Below, piece by piece: positions 1 to 9,592 of a DNA stretch of 64,000 nucleotides; positions within the stretch are counted from its first letter, which is position 1; each line of letters begins with the position of its first letter. This DNA comes from CAVTJX01 sp963735175. Lineage in GTDB: Bacteria; Electryoneota; RPQS01. Position numbers and translations under genes: made by a program. Below the pieces are notes generated by a model. The model did not search any database, was not told the origin of the DNA, and saw only the letters and a program-made list of their open reading frames with translations. The stretch covers positions 28,669-92,668 of the forward strand of contig CAVTJX010000005.1 of the NCBI GenBank assembly GCA_963735175.1. Reading direction: 5' to 3'.

Positions 1-971
1 CCCGAGCGCCGCTGGCTGAAGACGCCGTGGCCGTATGTCGCCGCCGCCATCGCCGCGCTGCTGTTTCTGCCGCATGTGCTCTGGCAGATCCACTACGGTT
101 GGCCGACGCTCGAGTTCATTCACAACGCTACTGCTTATAAGTACGCGGGCATCACGCGCGGCGCGTTTCTGTTCGCGCTCTGTGTGGAGATGCACCCGCT
201 GGCGCTGCCGGTCTGGCTCACAGGATTGGGGTCGCTGCTCTGGGGCGGAACTGAAGCGGTTCCGGCCGCTGGGAATCGTGTGGCTGACGGTATTCGCGAT
301 GCTCTTCGTCATGGGCCACAGCAAAGGTGAGTACATGGCGCCGGTTCTGCCGGTGCTGCTGGCGGCGGGCGGCGTGGCCATAGAGGCATTTGCGCGGCGA
401 TGGCTGTGGCTTAGACCGGTGATGATCGCACTGCTGATCGCCGGCGGAGCGCTGTTAGCGCCACTGACGCTGCCGGTGTTACCCGTGGAAACCTTCATTC
501 GCTATTCGCAGTGGCTCGGCCTTCAGGCGGGCAACGCGGAGAGCAAGGAATTGGGCGTTTTGCCACAGCACTATGCGGATATGTTCGGCTGGGAAAAAGT
601 CGCGGCCACCGTGGCGCGAGCGTATCATCGCTTGCCACCGGAGGAGCAGGCCGCCTGCGCGATTCTCGCAACCAACTACGGACAGGCGGGGGCGATTGAT
701 TTCTTTGGTGGGAAGTACGGTTTGCCCAAAGCCATCGGAACCCAGAACACCTACTGGCTGTGGGGACCGGGACGCTATGACGGCCGCGTGCATGATCAAG
801 CTCTACGGCACGCGCGGCGATCTGGAAAAATACTTCACCTCCGTCGAGGCCGCCGACACGATCCGCGCGAAATATGTGATGCCTTACGAAAATAATATTC
901 CGCTGTGGATCTGTCGCGGATTGCAGCAGCCGATTGCCGAGGCCTGGCCGCGGCTCAAACACTACGAATAA
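1..971 (+). CDS. Membrane glycosyltransferase, PMT/ArnT-like, C-terminal part, two frame changes
   Basis: The window opens inside this gene. Reading frame 1 gives hydrophobic helices up to about base 245, frame 2 continues with more membrane helices (residues such as AMLFVMGHSKGEYMAP) and a soluble tail to about base 785, and frame 3 finishes with a tail ending KHYE at 971. The joined product resembles the C-terminal half of dolichyl-phosphate-mannose or ArnT-type glycosyltransferases (GT-C fold), integral membrane enzymes that move a sugar from a lipid carrier to a periplasmic acceptor. The catalytic N-terminal loop lies outside the window, so the substrate cannot be stated. The two frame changes look like sequencing indels, because each frame takes over where the other stops. 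A strong terminator follows directly. The family call is moderately sure. Confidence 0.6.
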
Positions 972-978
972 AAACAGA

Positions 979-1003
979 AGGCACCGCCGCGGCGGTGCCT
1001 TTT
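979..1003 (+). terminator. Rho-independent terminator
   Basis: A perfect self-complementary stem of 11 bp (979-1000, arm AGGCACCGCCG) is followed by TTTT. It starts eight bases after the stop of the glycosyltransferase and lies before the convergent cupredoxin gene. Confidence 0.85.
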
Positions 1004-1024
1004 ACTCGCTGGTGAACTTTCGGT

Positions 1025-1429
1025 TTATTGAACGACGATGGTGCCCCGCATCCCCGTGTGAATCGCGCAGAAATACGGGAAACTGCCCGCCGTGGTAAAG
1101 GTATGGCTGAAGGTGCCGTTCTGGGCGAGATTACCGCTGCTGAATGCGCCGCTGGGACTGCCCGGCGCCCCGCTCGTGACGGTGTGCGCCACACCGTCAT
1201 GATTGGTCCACGTGACGGTGGTACCGACGGCTACCGTCAGCGATCCCGGAGCGAACGCCATGCCCTGAATCGAGACTTGATTGGGGCCTGGATTCTGATC
1301 GCCCCCGCCGTTATTGCCGTAAGGATTGCTGTTGCTGTCTTTGCTGCAGCCAATTGCCAGCGCCAGCAATGCCACCGCCAGGAACGGCAGCAGCGCCGGG
1401 CGCCTGAGTCCGGTCTCGAAGCCTCTCAT
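1025..1429 (-). CDS. Cupredoxin-domain lipoprotein (plastocyanin/azurin-like)
   Basis: A 134-residue protein with a hydrophobic signal and lipobox LAIGC (acylated Cys28), so probably anchored in the envelope. After a Gly/Asn-rich linker (33-50) comes one cupredoxin domain. The type I copper ligands are visible as His82 (in AHTV), Cys121, His124 and Met127 (FCAIHTGM). Such proteins carry single electrons in the periplasm or bind copper. I chose the ATG at 1429, not the earlier in-frame start at 1468, because an AAAGGAG ribosome site sits eight bases upstream of it. The gene stands alone, with a terminator downstream on the other side and aconitase divergent to it. Fold and metal site are clear; the redox partner is unknown. 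Confidence 0.85.
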   Translation of the reverse strand: MRGFETGLRRPALLPFLAVALLALAIGCSKDSNSNPYGNNGGGDQNPGPNQVSIQGMAFAPGSLTVAVGTTVTWTNHDGVAHTVTSGAPGSPSGAFSSGNLAQNGTFSHTFTTAGSFPYFCAIHTGMRGTIVVQ

Positions 1430-1844
1430 ACCGAACTCCTTTGAATTCCCTGATGGATTGCGGGTCACCTCAGGGTACAGTATTTATACTCGCGGGTCCA
1501 TAAATGGTTCAACTCGTAGGATATGGGTAAAAGCAATAACAGAGAAGATTATTCGCTATATATGCGTACTATTGCGTTGTTTAGATCTAATATCGTGCCA
1601 TTTCGGGCTGTATTCGTGCATCACCACGCAACGATTACCCGTCGCACCTCCGTTGGAGGATTAGAACCGGCAACTCGGAGTGCCTGAATCACGGCCCATA
1701 TTGCACGGCTCTCTATGGGCTGCCGCACTTTCGGGACGTGGTGGGACTGAGACGTTGAATTCCGCGCAGGAATTTTGTAAATTGTCTCTATTGTGGTCTC
1801 AAATTTTCCAATTCGATTTACATAATTTTCAAACGGAGTCCCTC
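1430..1844. other. Divergent intergenic region upstream of aconitase
   Basis: This is an AT-rich spacer of about 415 bp between the cupredoxin gene (minus) and aconitase (plus). An open frame upstream of the aconitase ATG has no ribosome site and is not needed by the family alignment. A weak promoter-like pair, TTGAAT with GTAAAT 16 bases later, lies near 1756-1783. Otherwise I see no gene or structured RNA here. Confidence 0.4.
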
Positions 1845-4119
1845 ATGGTTCGTGTGGAATCCTCACCGGAGTTCGTAGCGGATGTCTACGGCAAAATGGA
1901 ACAACGGTTGGCCGTGATTCGCAAGCGGCTCAATCGGCCGCTGTCCCTGGCCGAAAAACTGATTTTCGGGCACCTCGATGAGCCTGCTGCCGCTGATGTG
2001 ACTCCCGGCAAGGCCTATATTCAACTCCGGCCCGACCGCGTGGCCATGCAGGATGCCACGGCGCAGATGGCGCTGTTGCAGTTCATGTCGGCGGGACTGA
2101 AAAACGCCGCCGTTCCCAGCACCGTGCATTGCGACCATTTGATTCTCGCTCGTCAGGGCGCGAAGTAAGGATTTGCCCGCCGCACAGGACATGAATGCCG
2201 AGGTTTACGACTTCCTGCGCACCGTGGCGGCCAAGTTCGGCATCGGTTTCTGGAAACCGGGCGCGGGCATTATCCATCAGGTCGTCTTCGAGAATTACGC
2301 GTTTCCCGGCGGGATGATGATCGGCACGGATTCGCACACGCCCAACGCGGGCGGACTCGGCATGTTCGCCTCGGGTGTGGGCGGCGCGGATGCGGTGGAC
2401 GTGATGGCCGGTCTGCCGTGGGAAGTGCTCATGCCCAAGCGCATCGGCGTGCATCTGAAGGGTTCGCTGCACGGCTGGACCGCGCCGAAAGACGTGATCC
2501 TCGTGCTGCTGGGCATCCTTACGGTCAAGGGCGGCACCAACGCCGTCATCGAATATTTCGGACCGGGTACGGAAAGCATCTCCTGCACCGGCAAGGCGAC
2601 CATCACCAACATGGGCGCGGAACTTGGCGCGACGACCTCGATTTTCCCCTACGATTCGCGGATGGAAGCCTATCTGCGCGCGACCGAGCGCGGCGCGATT
2701 GCCGATCTGGCGACCAAGCATCGTGCGCTGCTGGGCGCGGACGCGGAAGTCTTGGCCGCGCCGGATAAGTACTTTGATCGCGTCGTGGAAATCGACCTCG
2801 ACACGCTCGAACCGTATGTCGTCGGCCCGCACAGCCCCGACGCCGCGCGGCCCGTTTCCAAACTGGCGGCGGCGGCCAAAGACGGCGGCTGGCCGCTGGC
2901 GCTGAAGAGCGCGCTGATCGGTTCGTGCACGAATTCGTCATACGAGGACATCTCGCGCGCGGCGGACATCGCCGATCAGGCCACCGCCCAGGGGTTGAAG
3001 TCGTCGATTCCGTTTTATGTCACGCCGGGCAGCGACGTGATCATGCGGACCATCGAACGCGACGGCCAGATGCAGCGCCTCGAACGAGTCGGCGCCATCG
3101 TGCTCGCCAACGCCTGCGGTCCGTGCATCGGCCAGTGGAAGCGCGACGACGTCAAGGAAGGCGAAGCGAATTCGATCATCTCTTCCTACAACCGCAACTT
3201 CCCCGGTCGCAACGACGGCAGCAACGCCACGCTCTCGTTCATCGCCAGTCCGGAAATTACCGTGGCTTACGGGTTGGCGGGAACGCTCGCCTTCAATCCG
3301 CTGTCGGATCCACTGCCGGGGAAGACTTTCAAGTTCGCACCGCCCAAGCCCGCGCGGGATATTCCGGAACACGGCTTCGTGCGCGATTTCTCAGGCTACA
3401 TCGCCCCGCCGGAAGATACCTCCAAAGTGCAGGTGTCGGTGAAGCCGGATTCCAACCGCCTGCAGGAACTGAGCGCCTTCGCCGCCTGGGACGGAAAGGA
3501 CTTCGTCGACCTGCCGCTGCTGCTGAAAGCCAAGGGCAAGTGCACGACGGATCACATTTCTCCCGCCGGCAAGTGGCTGCGTTTCCGCGGTCATCTCGAC
3601 AATATTTCCGACAACATGTTCTCCGGCGCGGTCAATGCCTTCACGGGCGAAGCCGGCAAAATCACCCATCCGCTCACGAAGGCGGAACATGTGGACGTCT
3701 CCAAAGTGGCGCGTGACTTGAAGAGTCAGGGCCTGCGCTGGGTCGTGGTGGGCGATGAGAACTACGGCGAAGGTTCCTCGCGTGAGCACGCGGCCATGTC
3801 GCCGCGCTGGCTGGGCGGCGCCGCCGTCATCACCCGCAGCTTCGCCCGCATCCACGAATCGAATCTGAAGAAGCAGGGCATCCTGCCGCTGACCTTCGAG
3901 CAGCCCGCCGATTACGAAAAAGTGCGCGAAGGCGACCGGCTCTCGATCCTCGGCCTGAAAGATCTCGCCCCCGGCAAGCCGCTCTGAAGCTGGTCATTCG
4001 CCACGCGGACGGCACTCACGGACGAGGCCGCGCTCAAGCAGTCGCTGAACACCGAGCAGATCGTGTGGTTCAAGGACGGCGGCGCGTTGAATGCGATGCG
4101 GAAGCGGCAACGTGCCTGA
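1845..4119 (+). CDS. acn: Aconitate hydratase (mitochondrial-type aconitase), three frame changes
   Basis: Aconitase converts citrate to isocitrate in the TCA cycle using a [4Fe-4S] cluster. The sequence follows the mitochondrial ACO2 type: RKRLNRPL and RPDRVAMQDATAQMA near the N terminus, IGTDSHTPNAGGLG, cluster cysteines in SCTNSS and ACGPCIGQW, and the swivel domain with GDENYGEGSSREHAA. The ATG at 1845 is preceded by ACGGAG. The frame changes near 2167 (AAG-T-AAG), where one extra T splits GAK from KDL, and twice near 3985-4010. Reading through these restores the family-typical tail down to the TGA at 4119. The full span of about 758 residues equals the normal family length, so I take the breaks as sequencing indels. 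A terminator follows. Confidence 0.93.
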
Positions 4120-4150
4120 GAGGCCGCAGGACGCGATCAGAAATTAATCA

Positions 4151-4180
4151 AGCCCCGGTTCACGTTGAACCGGGGCTTTC
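4151..4180 (+). terminator. Rho-independent terminator
   Basis: A 12-bp perfect stem (AGCCCCGGTTCA with its complement, 4151-4177) with a 3-base loop is followed by a short T stretch. It closes the aconitase transcript and may also serve the convergent GNAT gene. Confidence 0.85.
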
Positions 4181-4238
4181 CTTGGGTACGGCGTGCGGAG
4201 ACGCGCCGCGCCGGGAATCTGACGATAACCGATCTACT

Positions 4239-4811
4239 TCAGGAATGCTGGTACTTGTCCCATACCGGTTCCCACTCCTCGCGGAAGCAGGCCAGCAGGA
4301 TCTCGTCCCAATATTTTCCGTCGCGGTAGTATTGCGCGATGCGGCGGCCTTCTTCGCGATAGCCGCACTTCAGATTGTAGCGCCAGCTCGCCGTGTTGAA
4401 CTCGAGCGCCGACGAGTAGATCTTGCGCAGGTTCAGCGTGTGGAAGGCGAAATGCAGGAGCTGCATCTTGGCGTCCGTCGCGTAGCCCTGGCCCCAGCAG
4501 TCCTTCTCGCCGATGAGCGTGCCGGTGAACGCCGTGCCATCGCGCCAACTGATGCCGTGCATGCCCATTGAACCGATATGCCGCCCGGCCTGTGTTTCGA
4601 TGGCGAGGATGAAGCCCGTCGCGTTCTTGCGCATTTTCTCCAGCCATTCGCGTTCGTCCTGCATCGACATGGGGAAGATCTGCAGGAGCCCGCGCGTGAT
4701 CTCCGCATCGTTGATCCAGCGCTGCATGTGGGGCAAATCCGTCTCTTCGACGGGGCGCAGGACCACCTTGTGGCCCTTTAAAAAAACGACGCGCGCGGCT
4801 TCTTCAGGCAT
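4239..4811 (-). CDS. GNAT-family N-acetyltransferase (RimJ/RimL-like)
   Basis: A 190-residue acetyl-CoA-dependent acetyltransferase. It starts with the RPVEETDL..MQRWIND segment typical of the Acetyltransf_3 (RimJ/RimL) subgroup, carries the acetyl-CoA loop around GQGYATDA (usual form Q/RxxGxG/A), and ends with the NTASWRYNLKCGYREEGRRI block in which the family closes the active site. It lies 11 bp downstream of the second permease gene and on the same strand, so it is probably the last gene of the export operon. The substrate (a protein N terminus, an amine or a small molecule) cannot be read from the sequence, and the link to the pump is only by position. Confidence 0.85.
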   Translation of the reverse strand: MPEEAARVVFLKGHKVVLRPVEETDLPHMQRWINDAEITRGLLQIFPMSMQDEREWLEKMRKNATGFILAIETQAGRHIGSMGMHGISWRDGTAFTGTLIGEKDCWGQGYATDAKMQLLHFAFHTLNLRKIYSSALEFNTASWRYNLKCGYREEGRRIAQYYRDGKYWDEILLACFREEWEPVWDKYQHS

Positions 4812-4822
4812 GGGATTTTCGG

Positions 4823-6103
4823 TTATTCGTGACGGAGGGCTTCAATCGGATCGAGCCGCGCGGCGCGAATCGCCGGCCACATGCCGAAGCCGACACCCAC
4901 CAGCGAACAGAAAATAATCGCCAGCAGCACCGCGCCCATGGGCACGGGCGCGGGATATTGCAACTTGGCGTTGACGACGACAGCGACGGCGTAGCCGAGG
5001 ACGATGCCGATCGCGCCGCCGACCTCGGAAAGCATCACCGACTCGATCAGAAACTGCCGCAGAATCGAGCGCTTGGTGCCGCCGAGGGCTTTGCGCAAGC
5101 CGATCTCGCGCGTGCGTTCGGTGACGGAGACGAGCATGATGTTCATGATGCCGATACCGGCGACGAGCAGCGAAACGGCGGTGATGCCGAACGCCGCGTA
5201 GCCCACCCACCCGGTCATCTGATTGAACGAATCCTGCAGCATGTCCGGCGTCCACATCGCGAAGTTATTGGGCTGGCCTGGTTTGAGGCCGCGTTCGGCG
5301 CGCAGCACTTCGATCACTTCCTGCTGCGCGTCGGCGTAGGATTCGGCGCTCCAGGCCTGGATGGTCATGTTCACGCTGCGTTCGCGGTTGTTCCATTCGT
5401 TGCGTTTGCCGAACATGCGGTAGAAGGTGGGCAGCGGAATCCAGTTGATATTGTCGCGGCTTTCGCCGAGCATCGCGCCGCGGGCTTCAAATACGCCCAC
5501 CACTTCGAACTTCTCGGCGCCGACACGGATGGTCTCGCCGATGGGATTCATCCCTTCGAACAGCGACCGCTGCACCTCGTCGCTGATCACGATCACGTGG
5601 CGCGCCGCCGCCGCGTCCTGTTCGGTCAGCGGCCGCCCCTGGGCCACGAAGTAGCCGTTGTTGTCGCCGAATTCGACGGAACCGCCGGCGACGTTTTGCC
5701 GGGCGTTGGATTCCAGCGCGCCGCGGCGCATGATGATCCCGAAGGTCCAGTCCTCAACGCCCACGCGCCGCACGGAGGGCGCGCGCTCGCGAATCGCGTC
5801 GGCGTATTCCGCCCGGATCGGCGGCCGGTTCTCGCGCCGGTGCGGACCCATGTGGAAACCCATGTTCTGGTCGTACTGCTGCACCTGGAACACGTTCACC
5901 GAAAGCGCGTTGCGCATGTTGGTGTCGATGGAATTCTTGATGCCGCCCAGCACCGTCATCATGCCGATGATCGTCGTCACGCCGATGACCACGCCGATCA
6001 GCGTCAGGAACGCGCGCATCTTGTGCGCGCGCATCGCGTCGAGCGCCATTTTCAGCGATTCCCAGAGCGAGGCCAGGAAGATCATACTGCGCGATCCCAT
6101 CAT
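4823..6103 (-). CDS. ABC transporter permease, MacB/FtsX-like (second of pair)
   Basis: A 426-residue membrane protein with the MacB layout: one N-terminal helix (about 30-52, FLTLIGVVIGVTTIIG), a large periplasmic core domain (about 55-290), and three C-terminal helices of the FtsX domain, including the conserved GIMNIMLVSVTERTREIGLRKALG loop that contacts the ATPase. Its ATG overlaps the stop of the preceding permease by one base (TAATG), with CAGGAG just upstream, so the two are translationally coupled. With only one ATPase gene in the operon, the two permeases probably form a heterodimer. Homologues export peptides, lipoproteins or antimicrobials; the substrate is unknown here. Confidence 0.92.
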   Translation of the reverse strand: MMGSRSMIFLASLWESLKMALDAMRAHKMRAFLTLIGVVIGVTTIIGMMTVLGGIKNSIDTNMRNALSVNVFQVQQYDQNMGFHMGPHRRENRPPIRAEYADAIRERAPSVRRVGVEDWTFGIIMRRGALESNARQNVAGGSVEFGDNNGYFVAQGRPLTEQDAAAARHVIVISDEVQRSLFEGMNPIGETIRVGAEKFEVVGVFEARGAMLGESRDNINWIPLPTFYRMFGKRNEWNNRERSVNMTIQAWSAESYADAQQEVIEVLRAERGLKPGQPNNFAMWTPDMLQDSFNQMTGWVGYAAFGITAVSLLVAGIGIMNIMLVSVTERTREIGLRKALGGTKRSILRQFLIESVMLSEVGGAIGIVLGYAVAVVVNAKLQYPAPVPMGAVLLAIIFCSLVGVGFGMWPAIRAARLDPIEALRHE

Positions 6104-7323
6104 TACTCCTGTCTCAACGCTTCAATCGGCGAGAGCCGCGCCGCCTTGAGGGCGGGATACAGCCCGAAGAAAATACCCACAATCGCCGAAAAGGCGATCC
6201 CGAAACCCACGACCCATACCGGCATGGATGTCGGAATGAAATTATTCATCGCCCGGCTGCCCGCATAAGCCAGCCCCACGCCCGCCAGGCCGCCGAGCGA
6301 ACAGATCGCGGCCGATTCCAGGAGAAACTGCCACGCGACCATCCAGCGGCGCGCGCCCAGCGCTTTGCGCAACCCGATTTCGCTCGTCCGTTCGGTGACG
6401 GAGACGAGCATGATGTTCATGATCCCGATGCCGCCCACCAGCAGCGAAATCGCCGCGATCAGCACGCCACCGGCGTAAATCGAGCCCGTTACCTGGCGGT
6501 AGGCCTGCATGATCATGTTCTGACCGTTGATGCCAAAGTTGTTGGGTTCCACGGGTGAGAGCTTGCGCACCCGGCGCATGATGCCGCGCAGTTCCCACTC
6601 GAGATCCTCCACCGGCGCGCCGTCGGCCGCTTTGGCCACGATGTTCATATCCGAGCGCTTGCCGAACCGCTTCGTGAAAGCGCTGATGGGGATGATCACG
6701 AAATCGTCCATGTTCTGTCCGAAGAACCGTCCCATCTTCGCGTTGACGCCGATCACGCGGAATTTCTGTCCGCCGACGTCGATCCGCTGGTCGAGCGGCC
6801 CGGTGTTCTGGTCGAACAATTGTTCGGCGATCCCCGAGCCGATGACGGCCACCTGCCGGTTGTGCGTCACGTCGTCCTGATTGACGAAACGGCCAAGGTC
6901 GATGCGCGTGGAATTCGTGATCAGGTAATCTTCCGAAACGCCCATCACCTGCACGCGCGTCAGCCGGTTGGCGCGGTAAGCCACCGAGCGCTCGGTCTGG
7001 GCGAACGGACTGACAGCCACGGCGAGCTGCGACATCGCGCGCACTTCGTCGGCCATCTCGGCTTCGAGGACGGGCCGCTTCGCCATCTGCCGCCAGTTAT
7101 CGCTGAACCAGTCCCACCGCGAAATATAGAGCGTGTTGGATCCTAGAAAGCTGAACTGTCCGGCCACCGCTTTATTCAAACCGAGAATCACCGTCACCAT
7201 CAGGATCACCGTGGTGACGCCGATGAGGATGCCCAGCGTCGTGAGGACGGCGCGCAGCTTGTTGGCGCGCAGCGCGCCGAAGGAGATGCGCAGTCCTTCC
7301 AGCAGGTCGGTCGCGATCCGCAT
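6103..7323 (-). CDS. ABC transporter permease, MacB/FtsX-like (first of pair)
   Basis: A 406-residue paralogue of the following permease with the same topology: an N-terminal helix (LTTLGILIGVTTVILMVTVI), a periplasmic MacB core domain, then three C-terminal helices with the GIMNIMLVSVTERTSEIGLRKALG coupling loop. It starts six bases after the ATPase stop, with GGAAGG as ribosome site. Permease and ATPase are on separate polypeptides, unlike E. coli MacB where they are fused. The split form is common in Bacteroidetes-like and deeper lineages. The family is certain; the transported molecule is not known. Confidence 0.92.
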   Translation of the reverse strand: MRIATDLLEGLRISFGALRANKLRAVLTTLGILIGVTTVILMVTVILGLNKAVAGQFSFLGSNTLYISRWDWFSDNWRQMAKRPVLEAEMADEVRAMSQLAVAVSPFAQTERSVAYRANRLTRVQVMGVSEDYLITNSTRIDLGRFVNQDDVTHNRQVAVIGSGIAEQLFDQNTGPLDQRIDVGGQKFRVIGVNAKMGRFFGQNMDDFVIIPISAFTKRFGKRSDMNIVAKAADGAPVEDLEWELRGIMRRVRKLSPVEPNNFGINGQNMIMQAYRQVTGSIYAGGVLIAAISLLVGGIGIMNIMLVSVTERTSEIGLRKALGARRWMVAWQFLLESAAICSLGGLAGVGLAYAGSRAMNNFIPTSMPVWVVGFGIAFSAIVGIFFGLYPALKAARLSPIEALRQE

Positions 7324-7329
7324 GACGGC

Positions 7330-8052
7330 TCAGCCTTCCTTCCGTTGGTCCGATTCGATCAGGCCGTCGCGCAGCCGGACGATGCGCTTCGTGTGCCGCG
7401 CCACGTCCTCCTCGTGCGTCACGAGCACCACCGTGTTGCCCTCGGTGTGAATGCGCTCGAAAATCGCCATGATCTCCTCGCCCGTCTTGCTGTCGAGGTT
7501 GCCGGTGGGCTCGTCCGCCAGGATCAAACTGGGATTCGTGACGAGCGCGCGGGCAATCGCCACGCGCTGCCGTTGGCCGCCCGAGAGTTCGTTGGGCCGG
7601 TGGTGCATGCGGTCGTCGAGGCCCACGGCGGCGAGCGCGTCCTTCGCCTTCTGGCGGCGCGTGGACGACTTCATCCCGGCGTAGATCAGCGGCAGCTCCA
7701 CGTTATGCAGCGCCGTCGCCCGCGGCAGCAGGTTGAACGTTTGAAAAACGAAGCCGATGCGGCGGTTGCGAATGTCCGCCAGTTGGCTGTCGGTCAGCCC
7801 GGCCACGTTTTCACCCGCGAGATAATAATCGCCCGAGGTCGGCGTGTCGAGGCAGCCCAGCAGGTTCATCAGCGTCGATTTGCCCGAGCCCGACGGGCCC
7901 ATGATCGCCAGGTAATCGCTGGCGCCGATGAGCAGATCCACGCCGCGCAGCGCGCGCACTTCCTCGTTGCCGACTTTATAGGTCTTAACGAGGTCGCGGA
8001 TCTCGATCAGGTGTCCGTTGGGACTTTGTGCGGTCGAGGCGTTATGCTTCAT
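7330..8052 (-). CDS. ABC transporter ATP-binding protein, MacB/LolD type
   Basis: A 240-residue ATPase that powers the two permeases. Walker A is GPSGSGKS (52-59). The Q-loop (FVFQTFNLLP), the signature LSGGQRQRV, Walker B LILADEPTGNLDS and the switch histidine in VTHEED are all present and in order. I start it at the ATG at 8052, which overlaps the adaptor stop by one base (TAATG). A longer in-frame extension to 8253 would run through the adaptor coding region in another frame and lacks the family pattern. The FNLLP and GNLDS residues place it in the LolD/MacB/FtsE group, which works by mechanotransmission and does not form a transport channel. Confidence 0.95.
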   Translation of the reverse strand: MKHNASTAQSPNGHLIEIRDLVKTYKVGNEEVRALRGVDLLIGASDYLAIMGPSGSGKSTLMNLLGCLDTPTSGDYYLAGENVAGLTDSQLADIRNRRIGFVFQTFNLLPRATALHNVELPLIYAGMKSSTRRQKAKDALAAVGLDDRMHHRPNELSGGQRQRVAIARALVTNPSLILADEPTGNLDSKTGEEIMAIFERIHTEGNTVVLVTHEEDVARHTKRIVRLRDGLIESDQRKEG

Positions 8053-9338
8053 TAGCGTGGGGTGGTCTGACTGCCACGGCCATTGCCGCCGCCGGGGCCC
8101 TTCCCGGGTTTCTTGGTCTGGACTTTCGCGCCCTGCGTGAGTTCGCGGGCCAAAACGCGATACGGGCCGTTGATGACCGAATCGCCGACGGCGAGGCCAT
8201 TCAGGATTTCGATGTACCGGTCCGACGATAGACCGGTGCGCACCGGCTTCCAAACCGCCGAATCGCGCGCCATCACGAATACCCCCTGAACCACGTCGCG
8301 GGTGGTCAGCGCGCGCGCTGTATCGGCCGTGCCCGCTTTCACCTGCGCCGCCACTTCACGCGACGACTTGGGTTGTTCCTTCTCCTTCAGCTCGACGGCT
8401 TTACCCTGTTCCTTGTCGCGCACGGCCACGGATTGCAGCGAAACGGAGAGCACACTGTCGCGGTACGCCGTGGCAATGTCCACCGTCGCCGACATGCCGG
8501 GACGGATCCCCGGCACCAGATCCGTGATCAGCACTTCCACGTCAAAGTTTTTGCCCTGCGATTCGGAAGTCAGGCTTTGCTGATTGGCCGACTGGGAAAT
8601 CTCGTTGACAATGCCGTGAAAGGAGGTATCGGGGTAGGCGTCAATTTCCACGCGCGCCGAATCACCGAGTTTCACGCCGACGATGTCGTTCTCGTCGACT
8701 CCGGCCCGGACCTGCATGCGCGAGAGGTCCGCCACAATCAGAATGACGTCTTCCTGAAACTGCGAACCCAGCGTGAGTTCGCCGTTCTCTTTGTTGAGGC
8801 GCGAGATCGTGCCTGTCATCGGCGAGGAGATACGCGATTTGCCGAGGTTCTCGCGGGCACGCTTTTCCTCGGCCACGGCTTGATCGAGCTGCCCCGCGTA
8901 GAGTTCGCCGGCGGCCTTGGCGGCGTCTAAATCAGCCTGTGAGGCCATGCCCCGGCTGACTAATTCGCGCACCCGGTTCAAATCGGCTTCGGCTTTCTCT
9001 TTTTGGCCGCGTGCGGCCCGCAGTCCGGAGGTGGCCGACTCCAATACGGCTAAATAGGTCTCGCGATCAAGTTCGACCAGAAATTGCCCCTGTTCGACAG
9101 GATCGCCCTCTTTGACGGTCAGGTTGACAATCCGGCCCGGTATTTCCGCGGAGACTTTGACCTGATCCACCGGCTCAATTGTGCCGGTCGCGGAAACCGT
9201 GGAGACCAGGTTGCGGACGAGGGCGGTTTCCACCGTGACCTCGGTCCGGAGGTCTTTCTTTTTCGACATGAAATACCATGTCGTGCCGGCGGCAATCACG
9301 ACCACACCGGCCAGAATGATCCAAGTTCTTTTTTTCAT
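8052..9338 (-). CDS. Periplasmic adaptor protein of a MacAB-type pump (HlyD/MacA family)
   Basis: A 428-residue membrane-fusion protein. An N-terminal anchor (about 5-23) leads to a first lipoyl half (VSAEIPGRIVNLTVKEGDPV), an alpha-helical hairpin (about 85-165, charged and heptad-like), the second lipoyl half (SPMTGTISRLNKENGE), and beta-barrel and membrane-proximal domains. The C-terminal tail is Gly/Lys-rich. Such adaptors bridge an inner-membrane MacB transporter to an outer-membrane duct. I chose the ATG at 9338, which starts the signal anchor; upstream in-frame sequence to 9530 is low-complexity and has no ribosome site. No TolC-like gene is in the window, so the outer-membrane partner must be encoded elsewhere. 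Confidence 0.9.
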   Translation of the reverse strand: MKKRTWIILAGVVVIAAGTTWYFMSKKKDLRTEVTVETALVRNLVSTVSATGTIEPVDQVKVSAEIPGRIVNLTVKEGDPVEQGQFLVELDRETYLAVLESATSGLRAARGQKEKAEADLNRVRELVSRGMASQADLDAAKAAGELYAGQLDQAVAEEKRARENLGKSRISSPMTGTISRLNKENGELTLGSQFQEDVILIVADLSRMQVRAGVDENDIVGVKLGDSARVEIDAYPDTSFHGIVNEISQSANQQSLTSESQGKNFDVEVLITDLVPGIRPGMSATVDIATAYRDSVLSVSLQSVAVRDKEQGKAVELKEKEQPKSSREVAAQVKAGTADTARALTTRDVVQGVFVMARDSAVWKPVRTGLSSDRYIEILNGLAVGDSVINGPYRVLARELTQGAKVQTKKPGKGPGGGNGRGSQTTPR

Positions 9339-9539
9339 GAGTTTATGTGCAGGTTTTCGTGCGGCATTCAAAGGCTGGAACCTGCCACGGGTCGATTTGC
9401 GATCCGTAAGCGGCAGGTTATGGGGGGCTGTTTGTGGGAGAGGCAGAGGGCGCGGAATGTTGCATTGCGAACGCTGCCTGAGCCCGCAGACAGTTTCACA
9501 GCACTTGGTATTCCGCTTGCTACAGAACAAGTGATCGCC

Positions 9540-9568
9540 GATGTGCTGCGAATGATCGCCGATATAAT
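9540..9568 (+). promoter_or_regulatory. Candidate sigma-70 promoter for the coiled-coil gene
   Basis: A perfect -10 box TATAAT at 9563-9568 lies 24 bases before the ATG at 9593. The -35 region at 17-base spacing (GATGTG) is weak. The spacer also separates this operon from the divergent pump operon. Confidence 0.45.
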
Positions 9569-9592
9569 GTCAAATTCGACCGGAGCGACGGG

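Noticed and set aside
1845..4119. Aconitase as a real pseudogene
   Set aside because: All catalytic and cluster residues are intact across three single-base breaks, and many unrelated essential genes show the same defect, which points to sequencing error.
4829..6268. 479-codon plus-strand open frame across the permease genes
   Set aside because: Antisense to two clear MacB-like permeases; composition is His/Asp/Arg-rich and unlike a protein.
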